Below are positions 1 to 6,313 of a stretch of DNA of 7,042 bases, one piece after another. The position numbers and the translations under genes are program-made. This DNA comes from CAZBDU01 sp964490725 (GTDB taxonomy: Bacteria; Spirochaetota; Spirochaetia; SZUA-6; DRHE01), in assembly GCA_964490725.1 (NCBI GenBank), contig CAZBDU010000163.1, positions 1 to 7,042 on the forward strand, written 5' to 3'. Numbering within the stretch: the stretch's first letter is position 1; every line of letters begins with the position of its first letter. The notes under the pieces are model-generated. The model saw only the letters and a list, made by a program, of their open reading frames with translations, was not told the DNA's origin and searched no databases.

Positions 1-334
1 ACCCACGCCCCAGCCCGCGCCGACTGCCCAGACTGCCCAGCCCGAGCCGGCTGCCCAGGCCGCGCCGGACCAGCCGGCCGCCCAGCCCGAGGCGACGGCG
101 GAGCCCGCAGTGCTCATCCAGACAGGCTCCTTCCGGGACGCCGAGAACGCCGAGTACATGGTCCGCGACCTGCGCGCCCAGGGCTTCCAGGCCTCGGTGC
201 GCCAGGTGGAGATCTCCGGGCAACGGTACCACCGCGTGGTGGTGGGTCCCCCGGCGGCCGGCGCCGCGGCGCAGGCGCTGCTCATGAAGCTCAGGGAAGC
301 CGGCTTCGAGGGGGTGTACCTCTTCGCCGAGTAA
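1..334 (+). CDS. SPOR-domain peptidoglycan-binding protein, 3' end (5' end outside window)
   Basis: The frame is open from base 2 and ends at TAA (332-334), giving the last 110 or so residues. The first 36 visible residues are a low-complexity linker rich in Pro, Ala and Gln, partly built from a tandem 9-base repeat near bases 21-39. The rest is a typical SPOR domain: it begins with a VLIQTGSF strand, continues with the helix around AENAEYMVRDLRAQGF, the RYHRVVVGP strand and turn, and ends LREAGFEGVYLFAE. SPOR domains bind denuded peptidoglycan glycan strands at division septa and sit at the C-terminus of envelope proteins such as RlpA, DedD and FtsN. A Pro/Ala linker followed by a terminal SPOR domain suits an RlpA-like lytic transglycosylase, but the catalytic part lies outside the window, so the exact family is undecided. 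A GTG at 110 is an internal valine codon, not the start. Confidence 0.88.
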   Translation, partial: PTPQPAPTAQTAQPEPAAQAAPDQPAAQPEATAEPAVLIQTGSFRDAENAEYMVRDLRAQGFQASVRQVEISGQRYHRVVVGPPAAGAAAQALLMKLREAGFEGVYLFAE

Positions 335-958
335 CCAGGGGGGGGACCGGATCCTCCTCTGCAGCGCCCGGCTGGACCGCCGCTCCGCGGCGCTCATCCA
401 CTGTCCATACTCTCGCAGAAAAGAAGCGCCGGGAACCGCCACCACGAAGCGATCGGCGAAGAAGGGCTGCTTCCCCGGGAACAGCAGGAACCCCGCGTCC
501 ATCCCTCCCCTGCGCACGAATGTGGCCAGGCGTCTCCAGCAGCGTCTTCCCGGAAACGGGTCCGTGGAAAAGCGGAAACCCACGGTGGCAAGCGGGGTGA
601 CGAGCACCAAGTCGGCATGGACGGCGGTGCGCGTGGCGCTGTATCCGGCCCGGGTCGAGGGACTGCGCCGCCGCTCCCGCTGGATGATCTGCTCGATCGT
701 CCAGCCCGGCGACCACCGGGCGGCCTGCCGCACGTACACCTTCGGAGACAGCCGCGAGTTTTCTCCGGGCGGAGGACAGCGGGCGGGCAGCAGCCGCAGC
801 AGGCCATTTGCCTGGAGGAGCAGCACCCGTCGCCGGGCCCGGTGCCTGGAAACCCCCAGGGCGCGCCCGATGGCCGAGTAGTTCACGCCCCGCCCGTCAA
901 ACCTCGCCACGGCACGCGCGGCGGCGGCAAGCTCCTGCACGCCGGGGTGTGTGATCAT
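335..958 (-). CDS. HTH plus DUF4143-like C-terminal region of an AAA-type ATPase; ATPase half missing, no own stop
   Basis: The frame begins at ATG (958-956), six bases after a GGGGTGAGGG Shine-Dalgarno. It has very high third-position GC, like a real gene here. Residues 26-45 (NYSAIGRALGVSRHRARRRV) look like the helix-turn-helix that follows the ATPase domain in AAA/DUF4143 proteins. It is followed by NGLLRLLPA (51-59) and RLSPKVYV (69-76), close to the usual 'LPP...KSPKVYF' stretch. The later GFLLFPGKQPFF and PGASFL segments (156-181) resemble the family's C-terminal end. No Walker A or B motif is present, so the usual 200-residue ATPase part is absent. The frame has no stop between 958 and base 1: the SPOR gene's TAA is read here as TTA (Leu209). 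The true end is therefore unknown. It may lie beyond the window, or at TGA 293-291 if the C8 tract (338-345) gained one base. This may be a decaying gene. The family call rests on motif memory only. Confidence 0.5.
338..345. repeat. G8/C8 homopolymer tract at the end of two converging genes
   Basis: Eight consecutive G on the + strand start four bases after the SPOR gene stop. They lie inside the leftward HTH/DUF4143-like frame, where they are read as C8. One extra C would move that frame to a stop at 293-291 after about 15 residues; the present length leaves it without a stop. Confidence 0.8.
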
Positions 959-964
959 CCGATG

Positions 965-974
965 CCCTCACCCC
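965..974 (-). promoter_or_regulatory. Shine-Dalgarno that sets the start of the HTH/DUF4143-like gene
   Basis: The minus strand reads GGGGTGAGGG, six bases before ATG 958-956. It supports a real start here rather than a frame running in from upstream, even though the family would normally have an ATPase domain before this point. Confidence 0.55.
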
Positions 975-1114
975 GATAAAACACGAGCGTTGAAGTCTTT
1001 TGCTTTCAAATTCCGTTAGAAATAGGAGTGCTCCGGCAGGGGTCCCCCCTCCCGCGGCCGCTGGTTCGCAACAGATTGATGGTACCTTCCCGGCGCACAC
1101 CAGGACGGCCTGAT

Positions 1115-1136
1115 CGCCGACCAGGGGTTGTCGGCG
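1115..1136. terminator. Hairpin downstream of the lipoprotein gene; possible non-canonical terminator
   Basis: CGCCGAC (1115-1121) pairs with GTCGGCG (1130-1136) across an 8-base loop, giving a perfect 7-bp GC-rich stem about 40 bases past the lipoprotein stop. No T-run follows on either strand, so it is not a standard rho-independent terminator. It may mark the operon end or be incidental. Confidence 0.25.
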
Positions 1137-1177
1137 GACCTGAATCTGCAGGACGTTCCCTGACAGCCGCCACCCGG

Positions 1178-2704
1178 CTACTGCCCCGAGGGCTTCTCCT
1201 CGCTCTGCTGCTGCTCCAGGATCTCCAGCTGCTCGAACACCAGCCGGTCGCCGCTCACGGCCTCGGCCCCCCGGGTGCTCAGGCGGGCCGGGGTCAGCGC
1301 CAGGGTACGGTACAGGTAGCCGGACTCCTTCTTCTCCGAGTAGTCCACCAGGTAGGCGCGGTCCTCGGTGGGAAGGCCCTGCTGGTCCAGTCCCTTCAGG
1401 TACAGCACGTCCTTGTCCAGATGAAAGATGGTGAAGCCGCCCTCCAGCTGGCTGTCCGGTCCGATCCAGGTGAAGTGGGGCGGCTCGAACAGCAGGGTCG
1501 TTCCGTCGCCGCTGCGGTACAGCCCGAACAGGTTCAGCTTGCTGACGCTGGCCTGCCTGGTGGGGGGCTTCAAGATCTCGCTCTGCAGCTCGTCGGTGAG
1601 CTGGATGTACCGCCCGGAGGAACGGTCCCACTGCTCCTGGCCGATGATGTACACGTCAATGCTGCCCAGCGACACCACCTCCACGATGAAACGCTTCTGC
1701 ACCGACTCGATGGCCTCGTTGACGGCGTAGATGGTGAGCCTGTTGGAAAGACTGCGAAAGGAGGCCTGCCAGATGTAGCTCTCCACCACGTCCCCGGTGA
1801 AGATGCTGATCTGCCGCTGGTCCGGCAGGAACATCAGGATCTCCTTGCGGTCCTTGTCGCCCGAGAGGTACCAGGGTCCGGACAGGAAGCGCTCGAACGC
1901 CTCCGCGGAGGTGCTGGCGAACAGCTCCGCCAGCTGCTTTTCCTCAACCACCGCGCCGGGCTGCTTCTCCACCGAGGTGAGCACGTAGCGGTTCTGCTGG
2001 TACTGCCAGTGATAGGTCTGCTTGATCCGATCCAGCAGGTTCCCGGACTCCCGGTCCTGGCTGTAGGCGTAGATGGTGAAGCTGGGCCCGTTCTTCTGAC
2101 CCATTCTGTAGCCCTCGGAGCGCTCGATTTCCTGTATTTCAATGCTGCCGTCGGAAACGATACGGCAGATCTCCGCAAAGTACAGGCCCAGCCCGTTCGG
2201 GGAGGGTGTCTTGCGGAACACGTCCAGGGTCTGATCGCCCTGCGAGTCGATGCCCCGGCAGACCAGCTCCAGGTTGTGGTCCCCAACCAGGTCGATCAGG
2301 GAGACGTCGAACACGCGCAGGTTGGTGGCCGAGGTGGTGCCTTCCCAGCTGCGCACGTAGGCCGAGCGCACGGTGTCGTAGTCGATCACGGCGACGGAGA
2401 TGGGCCCTTCGGAGTCCTCCGCCTGCCGCAGCACCAGGATCTGCTCGTCGTTGGTGTCCAGGTCCAGGTTGGCGTTGATCACCCGCACCAGCTTTTCCCC
2501 CGGGTCCAGCGGCACCTTCGGCTGTTCCAGCTCCCGGGCCTGTGCGGCCGCCGGGTCACCCGCCGCCGCCGATCCGGTGTCCGTGGGCACCTCGGGGAAC
2601 AGCGCGCGCGAGGGCGGGGCAATCTCCGGCTCCGGCCGCCCGTCGCAGGAAAGGATCGCCGCGGCGGCCAGCGCCGCGGCCGCGAACAGTCTTACATGAG
2701 GCAT
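1178..2704 (-). CDS. Lipoprotein, pallilysin (Tp0751)-related family
   Basis: This encodes 508 residues from ATG 2704-2702. The N-terminus MPHVRL, a 14-residue Ala/Leu/Phe stretch and ILSC at 17-20 form a lipoprotein signal, with Cys20 as the lipidated residue. A Pro/Ala-rich tether (about 21-68) follows. Residues 79-92 (NLDLDTNDEQILVL) and 136-149 (LIDLVGDHNLELVC) look like FG-GAP/VCBS-type propeller motifs. The C-terminal half (about 275-495) is predominantly beta strand, with GPWYLSGDKDRKEILMF and NLFGLYRSGDGTTLLF possibly opening two barrel-like units. Position, three genes after a vWA gene beside cfpA, suggests the family of T. pallidum Tp0751 (pallilysin), a much shorter adhesin with a lipocalin fold and a reported HEXXH protease motif. 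I find no HEXXH here, so a protease role is unlikely. The ATG at 2713 (MTN) overlaps the upstream TGA as ATGA, but AAGGA (2718-2714) abuts it and is 9 bases from the 2704 ATG, so I prefer 2704. Lipoprotein: high confidence; family: moderate. Confidence 0.82.
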   Translation of the reverse strand: MPHVRLFAAAALAAAAILSCDGRPEPEIAPPSRALFPEVPTDTGSAAAGDPAAAQARELEQPKVPLDPGEKLVRVINANLDLDTNDEQILVLRQAEDSEGPISVAVIDYDTVRSAYVRSWEGTTSATNLRVFDVSLIDLVGDHNLELVCRGIDSQGDQTLDVFRKTPSPNGLGLYFAEICRIVSDGSIEIQEIERSEGYRMGQKNGPSFTIYAYSQDRESGNLLDRIKQTYHWQYQQNRYVLTSVEKQPGAVVEEKQLAELFASTSAEAFERFLSGPWYLSGDKDRKEILMFLPDQRQISIFTGDVVESYIWQASFRSLSNRLTIYAVNEAIESVQKRFIVEVVSLGSIDVYIIGQEQWDRSSGRYIQLTDELQSEILKPPTRQASVSKLNLFGLYRSGDGTTLLFEPPHFTWIGPDSQLEGGFTIFHLDKDVLYLKGLDQQGLPTEDRAYLVDYSEKKESGYLYRTLALTPARLSTRGAEAVSGDRLVFEQLEILEQQQSEEKPSGQ

Positions 2705-2709
2705 ATTGG

Positions 2710-3699
2710 TCATTCCTTGGTATGGTCCAGACATGGCGCGAGCCGCTCGAGCAGCTCGCCCTTGATCGCTGCAAACTCGCCGGGGCACTTGAACCCTGCG
2801 GCAGTCTTGTGTCCGCCGCCGCCGTAGCTCTGCGCGATCGAGGCAACGTCGATGTTGCCCTTGGATCTGAGGGAGCAGCGTTTGAGCCCGGCCAGGTTTT
2901 CCTTGAAGAAGATGGACACCCGGATCTCGGCGCTGCGCAGCGGGATGTTGATCAGCTGGTGTCCTTCGTCGTAGCTGGCGGCACAGCTTCTGACCATCTC
3001 CGCGGTCATGGTCTGCACGGCCACGCGTCGGTCCAGGTGCAGCTCCAGCGTCCCCAGCACCCTGGACATCAACATCAGGGAGGCGGTGGAGTTGCTCTCG
3101 TACACTCTGCTGTACACCTCATTGGGGTTGACCCCGATCTCCACCAGCTCGCGGGCTATCTGGAAGGTGGAGGCGGTGGTCTTGGGGTACACGAAGGAGC
3201 CGGTGTCGTAGGAGATGCCCATGAACAGAGCCTGGGCCATGGGCAGATCGATCCTCACCCCCAGCCTGCCAAACAGATGGCAGAGGACCTCGCAGGTGGA
3301 GGAAGCGTTCTGCTCCACGTGGTTCTGGCCCAGCACGTCCGACTCGCTGTCATGGTGATCGATGATGAAGTGCCGCTTCACCCTGGGAAGTACGAGCTGG
3401 GCCACCTGCCCGATGTTGTTGAGGTCGTTCACGTCCAGCACCAGCAGCACGTAGCTTGCCAGATCCGCGGGCAGCTGCGCCTGTTCTGCGAGAACCGTGA
3501 ACACCCCCTCGGAATCGAAGAAGGTGAACTTGGCCGGCGCCGGATCCCCGTTGAAGATCAGCGCCGTCTTGCCCATCTGCCGCAGGGCGCAGAGCATCGC
3601 GTACTCCGCCCCCAGGGCGTCGCCGTCCGGCGTCTCGTGGGCGGTGATGATGAAACGCTCGTGCGCCTTGAGAAACTTCACTACCGGTCGGTAGTCCAT
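2710..3699 (-). CDS. DHH-DHHA1 family phosphoesterase (NrnA/DhhP type)
   Basis: The protein has 329 residues, a normal length for stand-alone DHH-DHHA1 enzymes. These metal-dependent cytoplasmic enzymes cleave short oligoribonucleotides (nanoRNase NrnA), pAp or cyclic dinucleotides; Borrelia DhhP hydrolyses c-di-AMP products. The metal-binding motifs are intact: HETPDGDA (21-28), Asp89 in LVLDVND, DHH (114-116) in FIIDHHDSES, and Asp165 in SYDTGSFVY. The DHHA1 substrate-binding motif GGGGHKTAAGF is at 293-303 near the C-terminus. No signal peptide or membrane segment is visible. The ATG (3699-3697) overlaps the end of the GlgD-like gene by 19 bases, and the stop is overlapped by or adjacent to the lipoprotein start, so this gene is embedded in the operon. 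Whether its substrate is nanoRNA, pAp or a cyclic dinucleotide product cannot be told from sequence. Confidence 0.93.
   Translation of the reverse strand: MDYRPVVKFLKAHERFIITAHETPDGDALGAEYAMLCALRQMGKTALIFNGDPAPAKFTFFDSEGVFTVLAEQAQLPADLASYVLLVLDVNDLNNIGQVAQLVLPRVKRHFIIDHHDSESDVLGQNHVEQNASSTCEVLCHLFGRLGVRIDLPMAQALFMGISYDTGSFVYPKTTASTFQIARELVEIGVNPNEVYSRVYESNSTASLMLMSRVLGTLELHLDRRVAVQTMTAEMVRSCAASYDEGHQLINIPLRSAEIRVSIFFKENLAGLKRCSLRSKGNIDVASIAQSYGGGGHKTAAGFKCPGEFAAIKGELLERLAPCLDHTKE
2714..2718 (-). promoter_or_regulatory. Shine-Dalgarno AAGGA deciding the lipoprotein start
   Basis: AAGGA lies in the last codons of the DHH gene. It has zero spacing to ATG 2713-2711 but 9-base spacing to ATG 2704-2702, which favours the second. 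Either start sits at the end of the upstream gene, consistent with translational coupling. Confidence 0.5.
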
Positions 3700-4820
3700 A
3701 GCACCGCCTGCCCCTTGCGCATCTCCTTCAGATCCCGCAGCCGCTGGAAGGGCACCTCGGCACCCACCAGGCAGGCGGGACCGATCCGGTAGCCGCCGGG
3801 GATCTCACAGTTCATCCCCAGGACCGTAAGCCCGTCCCGGATCTGCCGGGGAAACCGCTGGTTCATGGCCACCGAACGCCGCAGCCCGATGGCGGCCCCC
3901 TCGCCGATGTTGCTGGTTCCCTTGGCGCTGTCCGCCGCGTACGGCAGCGCCAGGGTGCCGGAAACCTGAGCGTCGGTGCCGATGCGGTTCCCGGACATGA
4001 TCACGGACCCCGTCACCACCGCTCCGCGCCGCACCACCACGTCGGCGAAGATCACCGACCCCTCGACGGTCCCTTCGATCCGCGCTCCGGCCGAGAGAAA
4101 GGAATCCTTCACCCGCCCTTCCTGGCTCACCACCGTCTCCCGGGCCGACACGGGAACCTCCCGCAGGGCGGCCAGAAGCCCCGCAAGCTCCGGGGTCCCG
4201 GCCTCCTCGGCCAGACGCAGGTTCTGCCTGAACAGCTGCATGAGGCTGCCCTGGAAGAGAATCGTCCCGGGGATCTCCTCCAGGCTCTCGAAGGAGGAGT
4301 GGAGCACCTCCTCGAAGAGCAGCCGCGCCGGCGCTCCTTCCGCCAGGGGACGTTCCAGCCGCTCGCGCAGAGAGCGGATGAGGCGCTTCCTGCCCCCGAC
4401 GTACAGGTCCACCGGTACCGAGCTCAGGGAGATCTTGACGATCGAGGCTCCTGCCCCGGCCACCACCCCGCGCAGGGCTTCCCGGTCCAGCAGGCACAGG
4501 GTGGCAAGGGAGCTCAGCACCACCGTCTCCGCGCCGTCCTGCTCCAGCAGGTCCAGCAGCGGCGCCAGGGACCCCTCCAGCAGGTGCAGTCTGGCACTCT
4601 CCGCCTCCGCCCGGGCGGTCACCACACCCAGGAGGGCGCGGAACCGCCCCTCCGCAATCAGGTGGTAGCCGCCTGCGCTCAGATGGGCGAGATTGGCCAG
4701 GGCGAAGTCCAGGAAGGTGTAGTTGCCCCAGAAAGGAAAGGACGCCGCAGGCACCCCGGAGCTGAATCCCGGAAGCTCGGGAAAGCCCGGATCAAAGAGG
4801 TAGACCGAGCATGGGCGCAT
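3681..4820 (-). CDS. GlgC/GlgD-like protein: nucleotidyltransferase fold plus left-handed beta-helix, catalytic loop missing
   Basis: This 379-residue protein is laid out like ADP-glucose pyrophosphorylase (GlgC) and its paralog GlgD. Residues 24-46 (PAASFPFWGNYTFLDFALAN and onward) match the 'RPAVPFGGKYRIIDFALSN' segment. GTILFQGSLMQLFRQNLRL (185-203) matches the stretch before the GlgD C-terminal domain. Residues 236-290 (VKDSFLSAGARIEGTVEGSV, then VVVRRGAVVTGSVIM) are hexapeptide repeats of a left-handed beta-helix. The N-terminal glycine-rich loop of active enzymes (GGxGxRLxPLT) is absent: the protein begins MRPCSVYLFDPGFPELPGF instead. By analogy with GlgD, it is probably non-catalytic or a regulatory or sugar-nucleotide-sensing partner; that is inference. 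The ATG (4820-4818) follows the vWA stop by 7 bases, and the stop overlaps the DHH gene by 19 bases. No strong Shine-Dalgarno is visible, which fits coupling to upstream translation. A partner GlgC is not in the window. Confidence 0.82.
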   Translation of the reverse strand: MRPCSVYLFDPGFPELPGFSSGVPAASFPFWGNYTFLDFALANLAHLSAGGYHLIAEGRFRALLGVVTARAEAESARLHLLEGSLAPLLDLLEQDGAETVVLSSLATLCLLDREALRGVVAGAGASIVKISLSSVPVDLYVGGRKRLIRSLRERLERPLAEGAPARLLFEEVLHSSFESLEEIPGTILFQGSLMQLFRQNLRLAEEAGTPELAGLLAALREVPVSARETVVSQEGRVKDSFLSAGARIEGTVEGSVIFADVVVRRGAVVTGSVIMSGNRIGTDAQVSGTLALPYAADSAKGTSNIGEGAAIGLRRSVAMNQRFPRQIRDGLTVLGMNCEIPGGYRIGPACLVGAEVPFQRLRDLKEMRKGQAVLWTTDR

Positions 4821-4827
4821 GTGCGTG

Positions 4828-6192
4828 TCAGGTCACCCGCGCAAGCTGCACGGTGAGGTCCTTTTTGCCCTCCAGGCGGACGCGGAACTCCATGTCCAGG
4901 ATGTTGCGCGGAACCTCGGTCATCTTCGGGAACTTTTCCAGTTTCAGCAGGCTCATCCTGATTCCGTTCTGGACCAGCGCGAGCCTGGCAATGCTCTGCG
5001 GCGACCTGTTGACTGACACCCCGACCGTCCCCTCGCTCTCCTCCAGGAACATGGCCTGGCCCTCGCGCAGGGTCTGCGGCTCCTGCTGCTCTCCCTGCAC
5101 CACCAGGCGGAAACGGAGCCTCGGCCTGCTCAGCGCCGAGATCAACCGCGCCAGCAGGATCACGAGCGCCACCAGGACCAGCAGACCCACCAGCAGGAAA
5201 GGCCAGGCGCTGGCGAAGAAGGATTTTACATGAAACTGCACCGTGGTGACAACCGGGATGAAGCCTTCACCGTCGAACATGAACTGGAGGCTGCCTTCGT
5301 AGTCTCCCGGCGAAAACCCCTGGACCCGCACGGGAAAGGCCACCGGCTCCACGCTCTGCGGAGAAACGGTGATCTCCGCGGGCTCCGGCAGGATCTGCAT
5401 GGGCTCGTGATCCGGCACGGCCAGCATGACCTGCCGGATCCGGATGTTCTTGGGTTCGCTGTAGCCCTTGCTCTCCACCGAGAGCTGGAGCCGGCTGCGG
5501 CCGCCCAGGCCGACGGGCCGCATCTCCACCGGGCCGGTGAGGTCGAGGGTGCTCAGCAGATTGCGGGTCTGCTCGATCATCTGCTCCTCGGTGGCGCCCT
5601 GGGGGACCTCGGTATACTCGCCGGACAGCTCCTGCGCCAGCTCCTTGGCGGTCTGCTCCGTTCCGATGCCCAGGATGTGGATCTTCCATCCTTTCTTCTG
5701 AATGACCTTGGCGTTTTGTAGAAAAGCGTGGTTGAAGGTCCCGTCCGGGGACCAGTACTTGCTGTCCGGCGGGGCTTCCTGGATTCCGTCCGTCATGAGC
5801 AGCAGGTACTTGCGACGGCCCGGGTGCCCGTACTTCTCCACCTCCTTCTGCAGAACGTCCAGCGCGTTGCCGATGTCGGTGAAGCGCCCGTCGGCCAGGA
5901 GGTCGTCGATGGCCTGCCTGGCCTTCTCCTTGTCTTCCGGGCCGTCGATCGTCATGGCTATGGGCACCTTCGTCTCCCCGTAGAAGGCCACCACCAGGAA
6001 GAAGTCCCCGGGAATGAGCAGCTGGTCGATGATGTAGCCGTCCACGTACTCCTTCACGGCCTGGATCTCTTCCTCCATGGATAGGGACTTGTCCAGGGCC
6101 AGCATCACATCGATGGGCTCCGTTCGGTCGTCCGCGGCCAGGATTCCGGCCGCAATCGTCGCGAAGAGGAAGCAAATCAGGTATTTTTTCAT
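4828..6192 (-). CDS. Membrane-anchored vWA-domain protein, Tp0750-like
   Basis: From ATG 6192-6190 the product is 454 residues (numbers below are from this Met). An N-terminal signal peptide (MKKYLICFLFATIAAGILAA) exports the protein. A vWA domain follows at about 27-215, with a complete MIDAS metal site: DKSLS (34-38), the Thr of RFTDIG (near 105) and the Asp of LMTDG (near 135). This suggests metal-dependent ligand binding. Residues 220-325 look like beta-sandwich sequence. One membrane helix lies at about 330-352 (AWPFLLVGLLVLVALVILLA), followed by basic RLISALSRPRLR, placing the vWA part outside and a 95-residue beta-rich tail in the cytoplasm. The gene is first in the leftward operon and divergent from cfpA. 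T. pallidum Tp0750 is a vWA protein in the same neighbourhood, so I infer a family relationship. A TTG at 6198 would add MT-, but GGGG (6203-6200) is 7 bases from the ATG and too close to the TTG. Confidence 0.9.
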   Translation of the reverse strand: MKKYLICFLFATIAAGILAADDRTEPIDVMLALDKSLSMEEEIQAVKEYVDGYIIDQLLIPGDFFLVVAFYGETKVPIAMTIDGPEDKEKARQAIDDLLADGRFTDIGNALDVLQKEVEKYGHPGRRKYLLLMTDGIQEAPPDSKYWSPDGTFNHAFLQNAKVIQKKGWKIHILGIGTEQTAKELAQELSGEYTEVPQGATEEQMIEQTRNLLSTLDLTGPVEMRPVGLGGRSRLQLSVESKGYSEPKNIRIRQVMLAVPDHEPMQILPEPAEITVSPQSVEPVAFPVRVQGFSPGDYEGSLQFMFDGEGFIPVVTTVQFHVKSFFASAWPFLLVGLLVLVALVILLARLISALSRPRLRFRLVVQGEQQEPQTLREGQAMFLEESEGTVGVSVNRSPQSIARLALVQNGIRMSLLKLEKFPKMTEVPRNILDMEFRVRLEGKKDLTVQLARVT

Positions 6193-6225
6193 GGTCAAAC
6201 CCCGTTTTCGAGTGTCGTCTGTGCT

Positions 6226-6231
6226 ACATTA
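6226..6231 (-). promoter_or_regulatory. Candidate -10 element for the leftward vWA operon
   Basis: The minus strand reads TAATGT about 34 bases before ATG 6192. The best hexamer 18 bases further upstream is TTATCT (6255-6250), only 3 of 6 matches to TTGACA. The T10 face of the A/T tract lies upstream. Weak call. Confidence 0.25.
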
Positions 6232-6265
6232 ACAGCATGCACCATATGGAGATAAAAAGAAAGGT

Positions 6266-6275
6266 AAAAAAAAAA
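6266..6275 (+). promoter_or_regulatory. A10 tract at UP-element distance from the cfpA promoter
   Basis: Ten consecutive A lie 8 bases upstream of the -35 hexamer, about -45 to -54 from the expected transcription start. That is where an UP element would contact the RNA polymerase alpha C-terminal domain. It fits strong expression of an abundant filament protein; the role is inferred from position only. Confidence 0.45.
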
Positions 6276-6283
6276 TTTACTGC

Positions 6284-6313
6284 TTTACATTTCTCCAAGG
6301 GTGTGACTACAAT
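6284..6313 (+). promoter_or_regulatory. cfpA: Sigma-70-type promoter of cfpA
   Basis: The -35 TTTACA (6284-6289) and -10 TACAAT (6308-6313) are each one mismatch from consensus and separated by 18 bases. Transcription should begin near 6319-6321, giving a short leader of about 25 bases before the ATG. Confidence 0.75.

Larger units (their letters stand above)
959..1177. other. Intergenic gap between the operon end and the HTH/DUF4143-like gene
   Basis: This 219-base stretch holds no convincing gene. Bases 961-1025 are richer in A/T than their surroundings and carry the start signals of the leftward gene; a TTGAAA-like hexamer (1009-1004) and TTTTAT (981-976) are 22 bases apart, too far for a standard promoter. 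Bases 1115-1136 can form a hairpin. On the + strand, codons 1080-1160 spell a protein-like 27-residue stretch (WYLPGAHQDGL...NLQDVP) ending at TGA 1161-1163 and preceded by an in-frame TGA at 1077-1079. It might be a gene remnant, but it is too short to call. Confidence 0.5.

Noticed and set aside
1115..1136. A confident rho-independent terminator at the operon end
   Set aside because: The stem is good, but no T-run follows on either strand, so it is listed only as a low-confidence hairpin.
897..1631. A 244-codon minus strand frame crossing the gap between the lipoprotein and HTH/DUF4143-like genes
   Set aside because: Most of it lies inside the lipoprotein gene in another frame and is Pro/Arg/Gly-rich. 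The part in the gap has no start signal or recognisable domain.
1178..2704. A zinc-protease HEXXH motif expected by analogy with T. pallidum pallilysin
   Set aside because: I read through the whole translation and found no HEXXH, so I do not annotate a protease.
2705..2788. An upstream start for the lipoprotein at 2788
   Set aside because: It would add an Arg-rich stretch before the lipoprotein signal, overlap the DHH gene by about 80 bases, and lacks a better ribosome binding site than the starts at 2713 or 2704.
1028..2827. A 599-codon + strand open frame opposite the lipoprotein gene
   Set aside because: It is codon-aligned antisense to the lipoprotein frame, the arrangement that leaves antisense frames open in GC-rich genes lacking TTA, CTA and TCA codons. 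Its translation is low-complexity Leu/Val/Gln/His-rich sequence with no domain.
2542..3792. A 416-codon + strand open frame opposite the DHH gene
   Set aside because: It is also codon-aligned antisense to an unmistakable DHH-DHHA1 gene, so it is a shadow.
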